The notes under the pieces are model-generated. The model was not told where the DNA came from. It saw only the letters and a list, made by a program, of their open reading frames with translations, and did no database searches. Below are positions 22,801 to 36,153 of a stretch of DNA of 64,000 bases, piece after piece. How positions within the stretch are numbered: position 1 is the first letter of the stretch; the number at the start of each line of letters is the position of its first letter. The position numbers and the translations under genes were made by a program. The stretch is from Symbiodinium natans. Lineage: Eukaryota; Sar; Dinophyceae; Suessiales; Symbiodiniaceae. The DNA is taken from the NCBI GenBank assembly GCA_905221605.1, contig CAJNDS010000746.1, positions 431,961-495,960 on the forward strand, given 5' to 3'.

Positions 22801-25800
22801 TGGTGGTCTGTCCAGTGGGGTGTTTTTGAGTTCTTGTGAGGTTTTAAGGGTTTGGGGCTTTCAAGCTGTGCAGGTCTAGGCTTCTCCAGTGGGGCTTAGT
22901 AATTGCTTGAGTCTAAGGATTTAGATTGGCAGTTTGGGGCATAGTAGTTCGAGGGTTTAGGGTCCATTGTTCTTGGTGTGAAGACCCCTGCATGGCTCAG
23001 GGAAAACTCCCAACCCCCAAACACCCTGAGCTTAAACTCTTAACCCGAACCATCTGTTTATCTCTTTGGTTGATGTAGTCTGCGACTGTGTGCCTACTCA
23101 GAGGAGAGATAAGAGATAAGAGGGACAACGTGCACAGCACACACACATACAGACATCCCCTTGCCTGGTATCCTAGTCACCTAGTCCCGAACCCGCCCGG
23201 TTTAGGGAACGGCACGCCCGCCCTACACCTCAACCCCCGAAACCCGCGATGGCCTGGTGCGAGAGGAGATCAAGGTGAAGCCTTTGCCCACCCCTTTGCC
23301 CACCGGGGTGCCATGCGACCCCAATGCAGGCTCTGCACCTGTACGCGTGGCTTCTGGTTAAAGAGCGGCAGGCCACTTCGCGCAGCACGCGTCCGCCTGT
23401 CCGCCGGAACGCTCTGTGCTGCAGAAACAATAGCACAAGCCAGTGCCACATTCCAGTGCCCTGGGGCCAGACCGGGCCACAGGCACATCCACTGCGGTCA
23501 CCGTGGCTCAGTGACCAGGTACCTTGTCTGCCACGCGTGTGCGCTGGACTGGCAGTGACGGTGACATCTTCGACTTCATCGCGGCGGAGTCATCGTTAAG
23601 TCGATAATAGTTCTAATAACCCAAAAAAGCCTAGTAATCCTAATAACCCCAATAACCCCAATAACCCTAATAACCCTAATAACCTTAATAACTCTAATGA
23701 CCCGAATAGCCCTAATAACCCTAATAGCCCTAATAACCCTAAAACCCTAAACCCTAAGCCCTAAACCCTAAAACCTAAAACACTAAACCCTAAAAACCCT
23801 AAGCCCGAAGCCCAAAACCCTAAACCCTAATAACCCTAACCCTAATAACCCTCGGCCCTAGTAACCCTAATAACCCTAATAACCCTAATAACCCTAATAA
23901 CCCTAATAACCCAAATAACCCAAATAACCCTAACCCTAATAACCATAAGCCTTAAGCCCTAAACCCTAAAACGCTGATAAACCCTACTAACCCTAAGCCC
24001 TGAGCCCTAAGCCCTAGGCCCTAAACCCTAAACCCTAAAACACTAGTTTTGCAAACTCCGCCAAGTAGGCCAAGGAGAGACCGTCTGAAATTCGGTCCAG
24101 CATCTTTGACCTCGAGTTAAAGGTTGGGGGCATAGCCCTAAATGGCGAGTGTTTACCGGGGGGCACATTGCCCATATGACAACTAAAGCCTAGGAATTAT
24201 TGTCGTGTGTCCTGGGGTTGGTTACGGCGAGATCCCCAAAAAGGGCCATAAGTATCTCCCTTTGAACCACAACTGTTTCAGTATGGGGGCCTAACGTACG
24301 TTGAATGTGAAATGAGTTTACAGTAAAGTTTGTGGACTCAGACCATGCGGAAGCCACAGCGTTTAAAAACTTAACCCACTAGCCGAAGATGGACAACACT
24401 GCGGCCCAGGAGCGCGTTAAGAAATTTTAGGAATTAAGAAGAAGTTATGGCCGGGACCCGCCACACATTTTTAAATCCAGGGTCTCGCCCAAAAAATCCG
24501 CCGCAGAGGTAGTAAAATTCTGTCGAGCAAGAGCCGATCTCGTCTTGTGACCTTGAGTCCAAACAGTGCCCTCCGATGCGAAGGGCGCGAAAGACCCGAA
24601 AATTTTCGAATTTGTGCTTGGTGCGCGGTGCGCTTGGCGCGCGGACGCGAAAAAACGACAATTTCGAAATTTTCGAATTTTCGAGTTTTCGGATTTTCGC
24701 GAAAACGGACGGGCAGCCGATTGTCGGATATTCGAAGTTTTGCGAAAACTGCGCGCGTGCTTCCTTAAGCTTGGGGGACTGGATCTGGTTGACTTAGCCC
24801 CCCCCCCAGCCACTACGGCTTTGTAACGCTGCAAGTTTTTTTGGAGTCTTCGCGCGCTCACAACTCCAAAAATGGTAGACCCGACCCCCCCCCCCCCAAT
24901 TAAAGCCCGGCTTTAACGCCGCGCGTTTTGGAGTCTTCGCGTGCCCAAACCTCCAAAAAATGGCAACGTTCAAGAGCCCAGCAAAGCGGGATAAAGGTGC
25001 GTGGGGTTGACACACGTTTGGAGTGACCCCGACAGCGACGAGGCAGATCGACTCGTGTTTCAAGTTCATCAGTCACCAGTGTGGCTAATGGGTCGCAAGT
25101 TGCAGACATTAACGGCCAATGTCAAGGTTCATGCATCTACTGTCCTGCCTGTCCAGACATTGACCCACGCAAGTGCCTTCACTATACTGTCTGTCCAGAC
25201 ACCGGTCAAATTATTGTCTGTCCAGACATTAAGTTCCCACGCTTACGCTCTCAAAGGTCTTCTTTTTTCACACAGCGGTTGCGTGCTCCTTCGATCTGGA
25301 AGACACTTCGAGGCTGACTCTCAGCGACCCTCAGTTGTCATGAATTTCATCAGTATCATCAGGACTGAGGTCGTGGGTTCTTTTAGGACCGACAGAGGTC
25401 TGCTACTTTCTTCAGGCCCCGAAACGCATCGTGACAGGCCTTTCGCACGCAACCCTGGCACCCCATGCTTCTCAAAGGGGAGCTGTGGCAAACGAAGCTC
25501 ATGCGCTGGCAGTCAGCACAAATTCTAGATAGCTTCTTGCACGTTGCGAAGAAGCTGTCTGTTGCTTCTCCACGCACTGCCAGCTCAGGAGGTGGCTGTC
25601 GCGACTTCGCAGGATGTCCGGTGCGAAGAGCGCGCGCCACTCCACCCGTGGGAACATCATGTAGAGGAAGCGCAGCATTGGAGCGGGCACTGCCGCAATA
25701 GACATACTTCTCAGCATGTTCGCAGCACTAAGCCCTTGCCGCTCCTCCAGCACTTCTAAGACATGAATGAGCTGGGGTAAGATCATCACAAAACAAAGGG

Positions 25801-28800
25801 AGTGGTGGCAAGGAGGAGGGCAGTAGGGTCGGTCTCAGCCGCTACTTTTGCTCGACCTAGAGTAGTTGCTCTCGATTGTTGAAGCCTAAAATATGCATTC
25901 GGATAACCTCTGTCTTTCTAGTCTAGACTCAGACCGTTTTATATAGGAGCATTTTGCGATCGTGAAGCCATAGTGGAAGCATTCAGACAATGATATCTAA
26001 TCAATCCAGAGATATTCCATCGCGGAGGTAGCGAAGGCCAGAAGCCCAAAAATATCTTTGAAATCATCGAGAGGTCCATCGTTCTTCCAGGAAATACAAA
26101 AAGGCGACCGCCAAGCCGACGCAGTGCTCTCCTGCACTATATGAAGTCCCTGGACAAGCTTCGGCTGCCAGAGTTTCTGGGACACCTTAGCAATGAGACC
26201 TCCGAACCTGGGTATAAGGCAACTTTCTTGCCTTTGGAGCGAAGGAGGCCTGCGTCGACACTGCCTCCCTGCGCAGTACCACGGCTGCCAACGCGGCCTA
26301 GAGAAGCTTGGCGGGAAGCTGCTGACCACTCAAATATGACTTCGGGAGGTCTGCTACAAGTGCAAAACACGTTTCTCGCCTCGGCCATGCTTCCACTCTT
26401 CTGCTTTAGAGGCATGATACACGTAGCGTGCTTATGCACTCGCATGGCTTTATATACTCGAATCAGTATTCGTGATGAAACTGTAGTTCAAAAAGCACGG
26501 CGCCCGAGTCAATATGCGCTTTAGAGCTTAAGCCTTCTTAGGGTGTAGCACCTGACTTGAAAGACATATCCAATCACAGGTGTAGTCTGACTGCCGTTGA
26601 TTGAAAGTTACTGAACCCTCCACAAACAAAGCCGAAACCCCTAACCTGCTACCCAGCACCACCCAAACTCCCGTAACCCCAAGAAATCCAACTAAAAACA
26701 CAAAAACCCCTCCCCCCACCCACCCCCAAACCCATAACCCTGATCCTAAGCTCTAAGCCCTGCCCTCTGAAACGCCTGAAACACCTACATCCCAAACCCA
26801 AAGCCCTAAGCCCTTACGAAGCGACGGGGCCCTAACAGGGAAGCTTGAACTGCGAAGTGAAGGACGATCCTTCACAGAATTCAGGGTCTTAGGGGTTGGG
26901 GCTAGGGTTTAGGGGTTTAGGGTTTAGGGGTTTCAGGGATTTAGGGGTTTGGGGGTTTAAGGTTTAGGGTTTAGGGCTAGGTGAGGGGTCTAGCGGGTTT
27001 TTGGCCTCAGGGCTCGGTACCCACACTTCCTAAGAATGAGCCAACAGTTGTATAGGGTACTACTTGGGATTCCTACTTTGTGGGGGTTTAGGGGTTAGGA
27101 TGTAGTGGTTGGGGTTCTGTACAAGCTACAGTGTTGGAGCTGGGCTTTGGTAGATATATGACGGAAGCTCGGCGGTGATGCCCTAAACCCTAAACCCTAA
27201 ACCCTAAGCCCTAAGCCCTAAGCCCTAAACCCTCTACCCTAGACCCGAACCCTAGTCTCAACTCGAAACCTCTAGAACCACCATGTCAGGGGATTAGGGT
27301 TGAGGGTTTAGGGTTCGGGGATAGTTCAGGTCCGGGGAAAGTTTCGAGGAGTTTCGAGGAAAGTTTCGACTTTTGGATAATTTCAAGGGGCGTCGGGTTT
27401 ACTCATATTAGCTTGACTATGAAGAGTGAGGGGACTTATCACCTAAGTCTGAGAAGCAATGGGCTTGTAAGTTGTAGGAAGGTAGAAGCCAGAGACTCCA
27501 ATGTCCCTTATTATGGAATGTGCCTTGAATCATGGTAGGATCCCTCATGAGATTTAAGGGTATATTCCTTGGCTAAGGGATATTGGAGTCTTTGGGTACC
27601 AAGCACAGACTGCACTTGCGCAGAGTGCGGAGATAGCCAGCTCCTGTGTCCAGTCGCTCCCCGATGCATCAAGAGCCTCGCCAATCCGGTTTGGGGTTTG
27701 TAGGGTGTATACCTAAACCCTAAACCCTGAACCTTGAACCCTGAACCCTGAACCCTGAATCCTGAACCCTGAACCCTAGATAGGATTTGAGGTCTACGGT
27801 TTCGAGCCACAGAGCTTAGGGCTTTTCATGCGGGAAAAGGGTTTGGGGCACGGGCTTAAGATCCGAAGCTGGGCCTGGAACCCCCAAAAGGGCTTTTTAG
27901 GGTTTCGGGTTTATGGTTTATCGGGCTTATTTAAAGAACTACCCACGTTGACCCTGTGTGTCTGTGCTTGCATTGTAGGAGGAATCAAAGAGGGTGCCGC
28001 GCTTTTGTTGGAGCTAGGTTTATTCGGGATGCCCTGAACCCTAACCCCCCCCCAACCCCCTCCTGAACTGCACATATCCCTACCCTAACCACCCCCCTTC
28101 CCCCCCCCCCCACCCCCCCCCCCCCCCTCGGCCCCCCACCCCACCCCACCCCCCTAAACCCTAAACCCTAAACCCTAAACCCTAAACCCTAAACCCTAAA
28201 ACCCTAAACCCTAAACCTAAACCCTAAACCCTAACCCCCCCCCCCCCCCCCCAAAAAAAAAAAAAAAAAAACAAAACACAAAAAGGGGGACATAGGGTAT
28301 GACTGGGTGGGGTGTCCTAGCACTTGAGCACCGAACTCCCAAGCTTACAGCCGATGAACCCTGAACGCCTCAGGGTCTAGGGGTTTAGGGTTTAGGGTTT
28401 AGGGTTTAGGGTTTAGGGTTTAGGGTTTAGGGTTTAGGGTTTAGGGTTTCGAGTTTAGGGCGTAGGGCTTGGGGTTGAGTGCTTAGGGTTTAGGGTTTGG
28501 GGGTTTGGGGTTTCGGGTTTAGAGGTTACGATTCGGGGTCTAGGGCTTGGGGACTAATTAGAGCCTAAGTGTCTAACGAGACAAGGCCCTAAACCCTAAA
28601 CCCCAAACCCCAAACCCTAAACCCTAAACCCTAAACCCTATTGGGTTTGCAGAATAAGGAGAACCCGACGAACGGCGTCTAAACCCTGAACATTCCTCAA
28701 CCCTAGACCCTAAACCCTAAACCCTAGACCCTAATTCAGGGAGCTTAGGGTTCGAACCCTGTAAAACCCTAAGCCCCGAAACCCCGAACCCCAACACAAA

Positions 28801-31800
28801 CCTCTGAACCCCTGAACCCCCTCAACCCCTGAATCGCTACAAGGCATATAGGGTGCAGTCCCCAACTCTCCCATTGCCCTGTACTCTAAACCCGAAGCCC
28901 CGAACCCTTCGAACCCCCAAGCGCCGCCGCCTGAACGTCTCGTCCGAGGCAGCAAACTTCTCCACGGCCTGCGCGCCGACAACCTGCCGCGACTTTGGGT
29001 TGAGGGGGCTTGGGGCTTAGGGTTTAGGGTCTAGGACATAGGTTTGAAGGTTTTAGGGGGGTTTTGGATGTTTTTGGAACTGACTAGAGGGCTACCCAAA
29101 ACCTTAGCCGTACCCCTAAGCCTTACATCCAAGTCCCAAAGCCCTGAACCCAACAACCCCTGTGACCACCAAAGCCCCCCCAAGCCTAAGCCCTACCCCG
29201 AAACTGTAAACCCTAAACCCTGAACCCTAAACCCTACAATCCCACGCGCCTCCTCGTCCGCCTGCAGCACTTTCATCCTCAGGGCGTGAAAAAAGGGGCC
29301 TGAAGAATTAGACTACGGTTCTTCGGGGGTCATATTGACCACAAGAGTTTAGGGTTTAGGGTTTATTATTTGAGTATAACTACAAAGGGACCATCAAGGA
29401 ATACTGAGGGTTACTATAGCATTACTACAAAGGGACCATAAGGGAACATTGGGGGTATTATAGTATAACTACAAAAGGGCCATAAAAGGAAATATTGGGG
29501 GTTGTTATAGTATCATTACAAATGGACCAAAAGGGAATGTTGGGGGTGATTATAGATTATAGTAGAACTACAAAGGGACTTTTAGGGAATATTGAGGGTG
29601 ATTATAGTACAATTACACAGGGACCATAAGGGAATATTGGGGGGGGGGGGGGTCCTTATAGTATAATTACACAAGGCCATAAGGAAACATTGCGGGTGAT
29701 TATAGTATAATTGCAGAGGGACCATAAGGGAATATTGGGGGTTCTTATAATCTAATTACAAAGGGACCGTAAGGGAATGAATATTGGGGGGTCCTTATAG
29801 CATCATTACAAAGGGACCATAAGGGAATATTATTTGTACTTACTCCGACCCCTGTAGTGGGCAGTGAAGGGGGCGCGGGGGCGCGGGGGGGAGGGGCTGC
29901 TGGTCCTGGCCTTTTTCTGGGGAGGGGGGGCGTTTAGGGTTTAGGGTTGAGTTGAGGGTTTCGGGTTTGGGCTTTGGGGTTTAGGGTTTAGGGTTTGGGG
30001 TTTGGGGTTTAAGGTTTAGGGTTTAGGGTTTAGGATCACAGCTAGGGTCATAGCCGTGAGCACCATTCAGAGGGCCACACACATGTGTGTGTTACCTTAC
30101 TGGCCCAAAACCCCATGAAATAAAAGTTGAAACTTTCAGAATAAACCCTAAACCCTAAACCCTAAACCCTAAAACCTACCTTATAAGAGGCCCAAAAGTT
30201 GAAAAGTTGGGTTTTGAGCCAGTGTGTTTACGGTAGAGATGGCTTCCCAGGTGCCCAGACTTGGTTGGCTGGGCAGGTCGCCCTCCAAATCGGGGTTTAG
30301 GGTTTAGGGTTTAGGGTTTAGGGTTTAGGGTTTAGGGTTTAGGGTTTAGGGTTTAGGGTTTAGGGTTTACGGCTCTAGGCATGCAAAGTTTGCGTGGTAA
30401 CATGTCCTTCCCTTCAGCACTCGCTGGCTACTGCAGAACCCGAAAATCCCCGAGGCTTGACCACACGGTATGACTTTGTCAAAAAATCTTAAAACACGAG
30501 CCCTCAGAGCCTAAACCCTAAACCTGACACCCCGAACTCTGCACCCTAAACCCTAAACCCCAAACCCCAAACCCTAAACCCTATAAACCCCCTGAAGGTC
30601 CTAAACAGGGGCTCGACCAGGACGTAGCGCTCCTGCTCCCGGAGCTTGCGGTGCGGGCTTACCGGAGGGTTTAGGGTCTAGGGGTTTAGGGTTTGGGGTT
30701 TAGGGTTTGGGGTTTAGGGTCTGGGGTTTAGGGTTTGGGGTTTGGGGTTTAGGGTTGAGGGTTTAGGGTTGAGGGTTTAGGGTTTGGGGTTTAGGGTTTG
30801 GGGTCTACCTTGGACCCCTAAGGAGGATTGTACTAGGAGGATTATTAGGACCAAAAGAGACTCGGACACCGGTTGATTAAGGAGCATTGGTTTAGGGTTT
30901 AGGGTTTAGGGTTTAGGGTTTAGGGTTTAGGGTTTAGGGTATATAAGGAACCTTCTTGTACTTCAGACATGTCTTCCTTAATTCGAGAGTATTCTAGACC
31001 CAAGCGCAACTTAGGAATAACAGGGGTTGGGAACCTAAACCTCCACAAAAAAAGGGGAAGAAGGGCCTGCTCTGGAGGCTAGTGTTGGTGTCTCTGGGTA
31101 GGTTAGGGTTCAGGGCTATCGTTGCCTCTCTGGGTGTATGGCAGCGCGCAGAAAAAACGCATGCCGACCCCAGCAAACCCTAAACCCTAAACCCGAAACC
31201 CTAAACCCGAAACCCTAAACCCTAAACCCTAAACCCCTACGCTTTCCGACTCTTTGGAACTCCAAAGGCATGACTGGCAAGTTGAGCATGAACACAGAGA
31301 TTTAAACACGACGTGCAAGACGAATCTGAGCCTTCCCCTAAAACCCTAAACCCTAAACCCTAAACCCTATTCTCTGAATTCGGGCCCCTTTCATGCCCAG
31401 AGTCCCTGAATTGTCATACGTGATTCAACAACTACCTTGACTGCACTCAGAAGGGTAGCTATACATTAGAATTTTAGCTGCCTTATGAAGAAACCCAATA
31501 AACCCAAGAAGGCTAAAGATCTAAAGTTACGGTAAGGTACCACAAAGCTACTAATACACGGAATCAGACGACGAACCCGTAAAGTAAGTTAAGCATATGG
31601 CAAAGAGTTCGGGGGTTCTTAGAGCTTAAGATTGTTTACTGAGTTGGACCCTAAAATTCCCTAGTTTCGCTGCTGAGGGTCTAGGGCCTTCAGGGTTTGG
31701 AGGGTAGAGGGTTCAGGGTTTAAGGGCGTGCTGCTGTTTGGGGTCTAGGGGCTTTCAGGGTTTGTAGGCTGTAGGGCTTGGCGCTTAGCAGCCACAGCCG

Positions 31801-34800
31801 GCCTGCAACGCCAGAAGCTCTTCCAGGACATCATTGGCCTGGCCTCGGCAATGCCAAAAGGATGGAATCAATCTGAGGGTAGCTTCATGGGCCCTTGATA
31901 TGGTCCCTAACCTCCTTCTAAAGGTTTCTGATGTATGGGCCCTTAATTAAGTACAGGGTATTTTAGGGGTGTATAAGGGGTACCCTTTGAAGGGCCCATA
32001 GTAAGGGACCATGAAACTACCCAAAGAACCGAAGCCTCACCAATGGGGCTCTAAAGAATGCCTTCGGGGTTCAGATGCTTGGAGGCCTCCAAAAAGCCCA
32101 TGACGTTCCAGCTTGTATATGGGTTTAGGGTTTAGGGTGTAGGCCTTAAGTTTAGGGTTTAGGGTTTAGGGAGCAAATCGCTGATGGCGGCAGGAGCCAA
32201 AACCCTGAACTCTAACCCTCGGCCCCTCCAAGGCTCAAGACTCTAAGGGCAGTTACATCATCCATTGAAGGAGGGCCCCTTCAGGGTGTCAAGTTCTCAG
32301 CCTCATAAACTTCAACCTCTACTATGCAAACAGGTGCCCCTTCTAACCCGTGGGCCCTGAAAAGGGGCTCCTTATAAACCCTAAACCCTAAACCCTAAAC
32401 CCTAAACCCCTTACATACCCTATGAAACCCAAGGGCCCCCATGCGTCAGAACCCTTTAACGAAGGCACCACACACCCTAAACCCAAAACCCTAAACCCTA
32501 TACCCTAAACCCAAAACCCTAAACCCTTAGAAAGACCCCAAGCACCTACACACTAGGCCATGAATCGCATCAGCTCAAGACACTGGAGGGCGCTGGATTG
32601 ATAGGCTTGAGAGTTGTAACTTTTACGAAAGGGTTTAGGGTGGCGGTTTAGGGTTTAGGGTTTAGGGTAGGTTTAGGGAAGCCCTGAACCCTTAAAACCT
32701 AGTTGCCTGATAAACCCCCACCCCATGTGCTAGATACCACGAACCCGGACAGGGGTCCAAGTCGCCCTAAAAACCCTAAACCCTAAACCCTAGACCCTAA
32801 ACCCTAAACCCTAAATGCCATGAACAAGGACGGGGGGCTAAGTCGCTGCAGCGTGTCCTCGGCCGTCTCCTTCACCTCACCGGTGAGATGTGGCGACCTG
32901 GTGAAGAGGTTCAGGTTTCGAGGTTTAGGGTTTAAGGGTTTAGGGTTTAGGGCCAGGGTTTTGGGGGTTTTAGAGTTTCAGGTTCGGGGTGTGGGTTTAG
33001 GGGTTGAAGGGTTCAGGGCTTCGGGGTTTAGGGTTTAGGGGATTGAAGGGCTCAGGGCTTCGGGGTTTAGGGGTTTAGGGTGTAGGGTAAAGACCACTAA
33101 GTACTGTAAGTAGGCCATAAGTGCCATAAGCACACATGTAATTGGGGATGTATGTCCCAAATTAACGTCCAACCCTAAACCCTAAAACCCCGAACCCTAA
33201 ACCCTAAACCCCAAACCCTGCCAAGGAAGGGGCCGGAGCACCTGTTCCAGGCTGGTGATGTCCTGGCGGCCACAGATATGCCATATTCTTTGTAGGCCCC
33301 GAAGCTTTGGGTCTTGGGGGTTTAGGGTTTAGGGTTTGGGGTTTGGGGTTTGGGGTTTGGGGTTTAGGGTGGGCTCGAAACCTACACCCTAAAACCCTAA
33401 ACCCTGGACCTGCACGGCTGAAAGGGTTGCGGGGGGTTCAGAGTTTAAGGTTGAGGGGTTGTGTTTTGGGGTTTTAGGGCTTAGGGTTCAGGGATTAGGG
33501 TTCAGAGTGTGAGGATCAGGGGTTCGGGCTTTGGGGGTTCTACCTAGTTGCTGAGTACCCTGGGTCAAGAAAGGTCAACCTTTCAAGTATGGTAGGATTA
33601 TATATCCCCCCAAAAGGTTGAAGCCTACCCCACTCAGCTAATAAGTTTCGGGGTTGAGGTTACCCTAAACCCTAAACCCTGAACCCTAAACCCTAAACAA
33701 TAAACCCTCAACCCTAAACCCTAAACCCTAAACCCTTTGTTTGGAGTTCAGGGTTGGGGGGAGTTTTGGGGTTTCAGGGTCGAGGGGCTCGAGCTTTAGA
33801 GTTGAGGGCTTTGGGGGAGTCTGGGGGTTTAGGGTTTAGGGTTTAGGGTTTAGGGTTTCGGGTTTAGGGTTTAGGGTTTCGGGTTTGGCGTTTAGGGTTT
33901 AGGGTTTCGGGCTTGAGTACCTTACTGAGTTCCTGCTTATAAGGGGGATCCTACTATTTGGGGGTTCTACGTTAGGGCTAACACCCTAAAACCCTAAAAC
34001 CCTAAACCCACAAGGATCTCCTCTTGGATCTGCGCCAGGATCTCTGACTGGTCGTCCAACAGGACAGGTGCCTGCAACCATCTCAGCTTTTTGAGGGTTC
34101 AGGGTTTAGGGTTTAGGGTTTAGGGTTTCGGGTTCTTGAGATGTATGCCTTCTCAAGACCTAAAAGCCTCAGTGCTAAAAGCCTAAAGCCCAAACCTTGA
34201 GCCCTGAACCTGTTTTCGGGAAGAGGGAAGCGTCATAAAGCCGTCACCAGTTAAGGTTGAGGATTGGAGAGACAGAATGCTGGACTTGCAGCCTTAGTTA
34301 GGGCCCTTTCTTTAGTTTTTGTTTTGGGGTTTAGGCTTTAGTAGCTACATGGTCGCCGTTGCCGACGAAGGTTTGGGAAGGCCAGGGGCAGTTGTAGCAC
34401 CTGACTTGGCAGCAAGGGATTGTCCCCACGGATCGACAGGTGGCCTGCCTGGACAACTGGTCTCTCAGCACCCTTGGGCGGGACAGCACTGACAAGAACC
34501 AGGGCCCCAATAGAGGCTGGCGGTGCAACCTCGGGTGCCTGGCAGCCAATAGGCAGGGCCAAGCATCTTGAGTACTTTAGCTTTCCTGCCGATTTTGGCA
34601 GCCCAGTTGCAAATATTCACCTCCGAAGCAGTGGGGAGGCAGCGGCCCAACTCGATACAGCGCTTCACCGCAACTGCCTCAGGGACGTTGTCGGTTGGCC
34701 GCAACTGTTGGAATATCCTGGGAAAAAGTACAGCAGGGACCCTGGCCTTATATTGTACCTACTGATGCTGCTCTTGGTACAAGGGTTAGGTCTGGGCTTT

Positions 34801-36122
34801 AGGGTTTAGGGTTTGGGGTTTAGGGTTTAGTAGGGCTTATGGTTTTATCATCTGGGCCCTTAAGTAGGGAACCCTTGTATATCCCGTATATAGCTATAAA
34901 ACCCTAGGGGCCCATACTTCAGAACCCTTTGAAGAAGGCACGGGGCCATGTTAATGGAGCATGCAACTACCCCTAGACGCCAAGCCCCTCCTCAAAACCC
35001 TATGAATACCTTACACCCTAAACCTCCTACACCCAGGAGTAACCTAGGAATAAAAAGGGTGCCCCTTTTTGGTTTAAAGGGTTCATAAGGGAACCTGTAC
35101 CCTAAAAACAGGGAACAAGGGCCTACCTTGGGTTCTGTAGCCTCTTGAGGCTTTGCTGGAAGCATCGCACCCTGCAGCCCCGATAGCTCGTGCAGAGTCT
35201 GGACGCAGGTTTTCCGGGGGCTTGCTTGCTTTGCGACTTCAGGAACAACCCTAACCCTAAACCCGGAACCCTAAACCCTAAACCCTAAACCCCAAACCCT
35301 AAACCCTAAACCCTAAACCCGAACCCAAAACCCAAACCCTCCAGCCTAAACACTAAAGCCTTTGCTGAACGAATGCGTGGGCTGCCACTCTCAGCTGCCT
35401 TCCTTCGTTGGGTCGAAGGTTGCCAGCTTAGGGTTCAGGATTTCGGGTTTAGGGTTTGGGGGGTTGGGGTTTGGGGTTTAGGGTTTAGGGTTTGGGGTTT
35501 GGGGTTGCCGGGTTTAGGGTTTGGGGTTTAGAGGGTTTGACGGGGCAAGACCCTAAAAGCAAGGTTCAGCTGGAAGGTGCATGCATGGTACACACAATCA
35601 TGGAACCAGGGGAACCTACAAAAAAAAATAGCTGGGCTACGTCATTGCATAGCGGAACTCTAGAAACCTCTGGGTAATCCTATGAATCCTAAACAACAGT
35701 TCAACCCTAAACCCTAAACCCTAAACCCTAAACCCTGAACCCTAAACCCTAAACCCTAAACCCTAAACCCTCGGGTTTAGGGCGGAGGCCTCGGAGTTCT
35801 GCGGCCGGCGGAGTCGCATCTCAGTGCGCTCCCAGGCCTCGCGCATTTCTGGGGGAATTCCGGCTTCCGGATGGGATTCCGAGGGTTTAGGGTTTAGGGT
35901 TTAGGGTTTAGGGTTTAGGGTTTAGGGTTTAGGGTTTAGGGTTAGAGTTTATAGAAATTGTATAGGGTTTAATTAATTAGGTCCCAAAAAGTTTTGAGGG
36001 AATGTTTTGAGCGAAACGTTGATTTGACTGTGTTTTGTCATTGTTTTTGTTTTGGGGAGGGGGGTTCGGGGAGGTTGGGGATAGAAATTGTATAGGGTTT
36101 GGGCCCCAATATTTATTTTATT

Positions 36123-36153
<31 letters not shown>

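Noticed and set aside
29363-29835. CRISPR-like array
   Set aside because: Units are degenerate tandem repeats without distinct spacers, in a eukaryotic intron.
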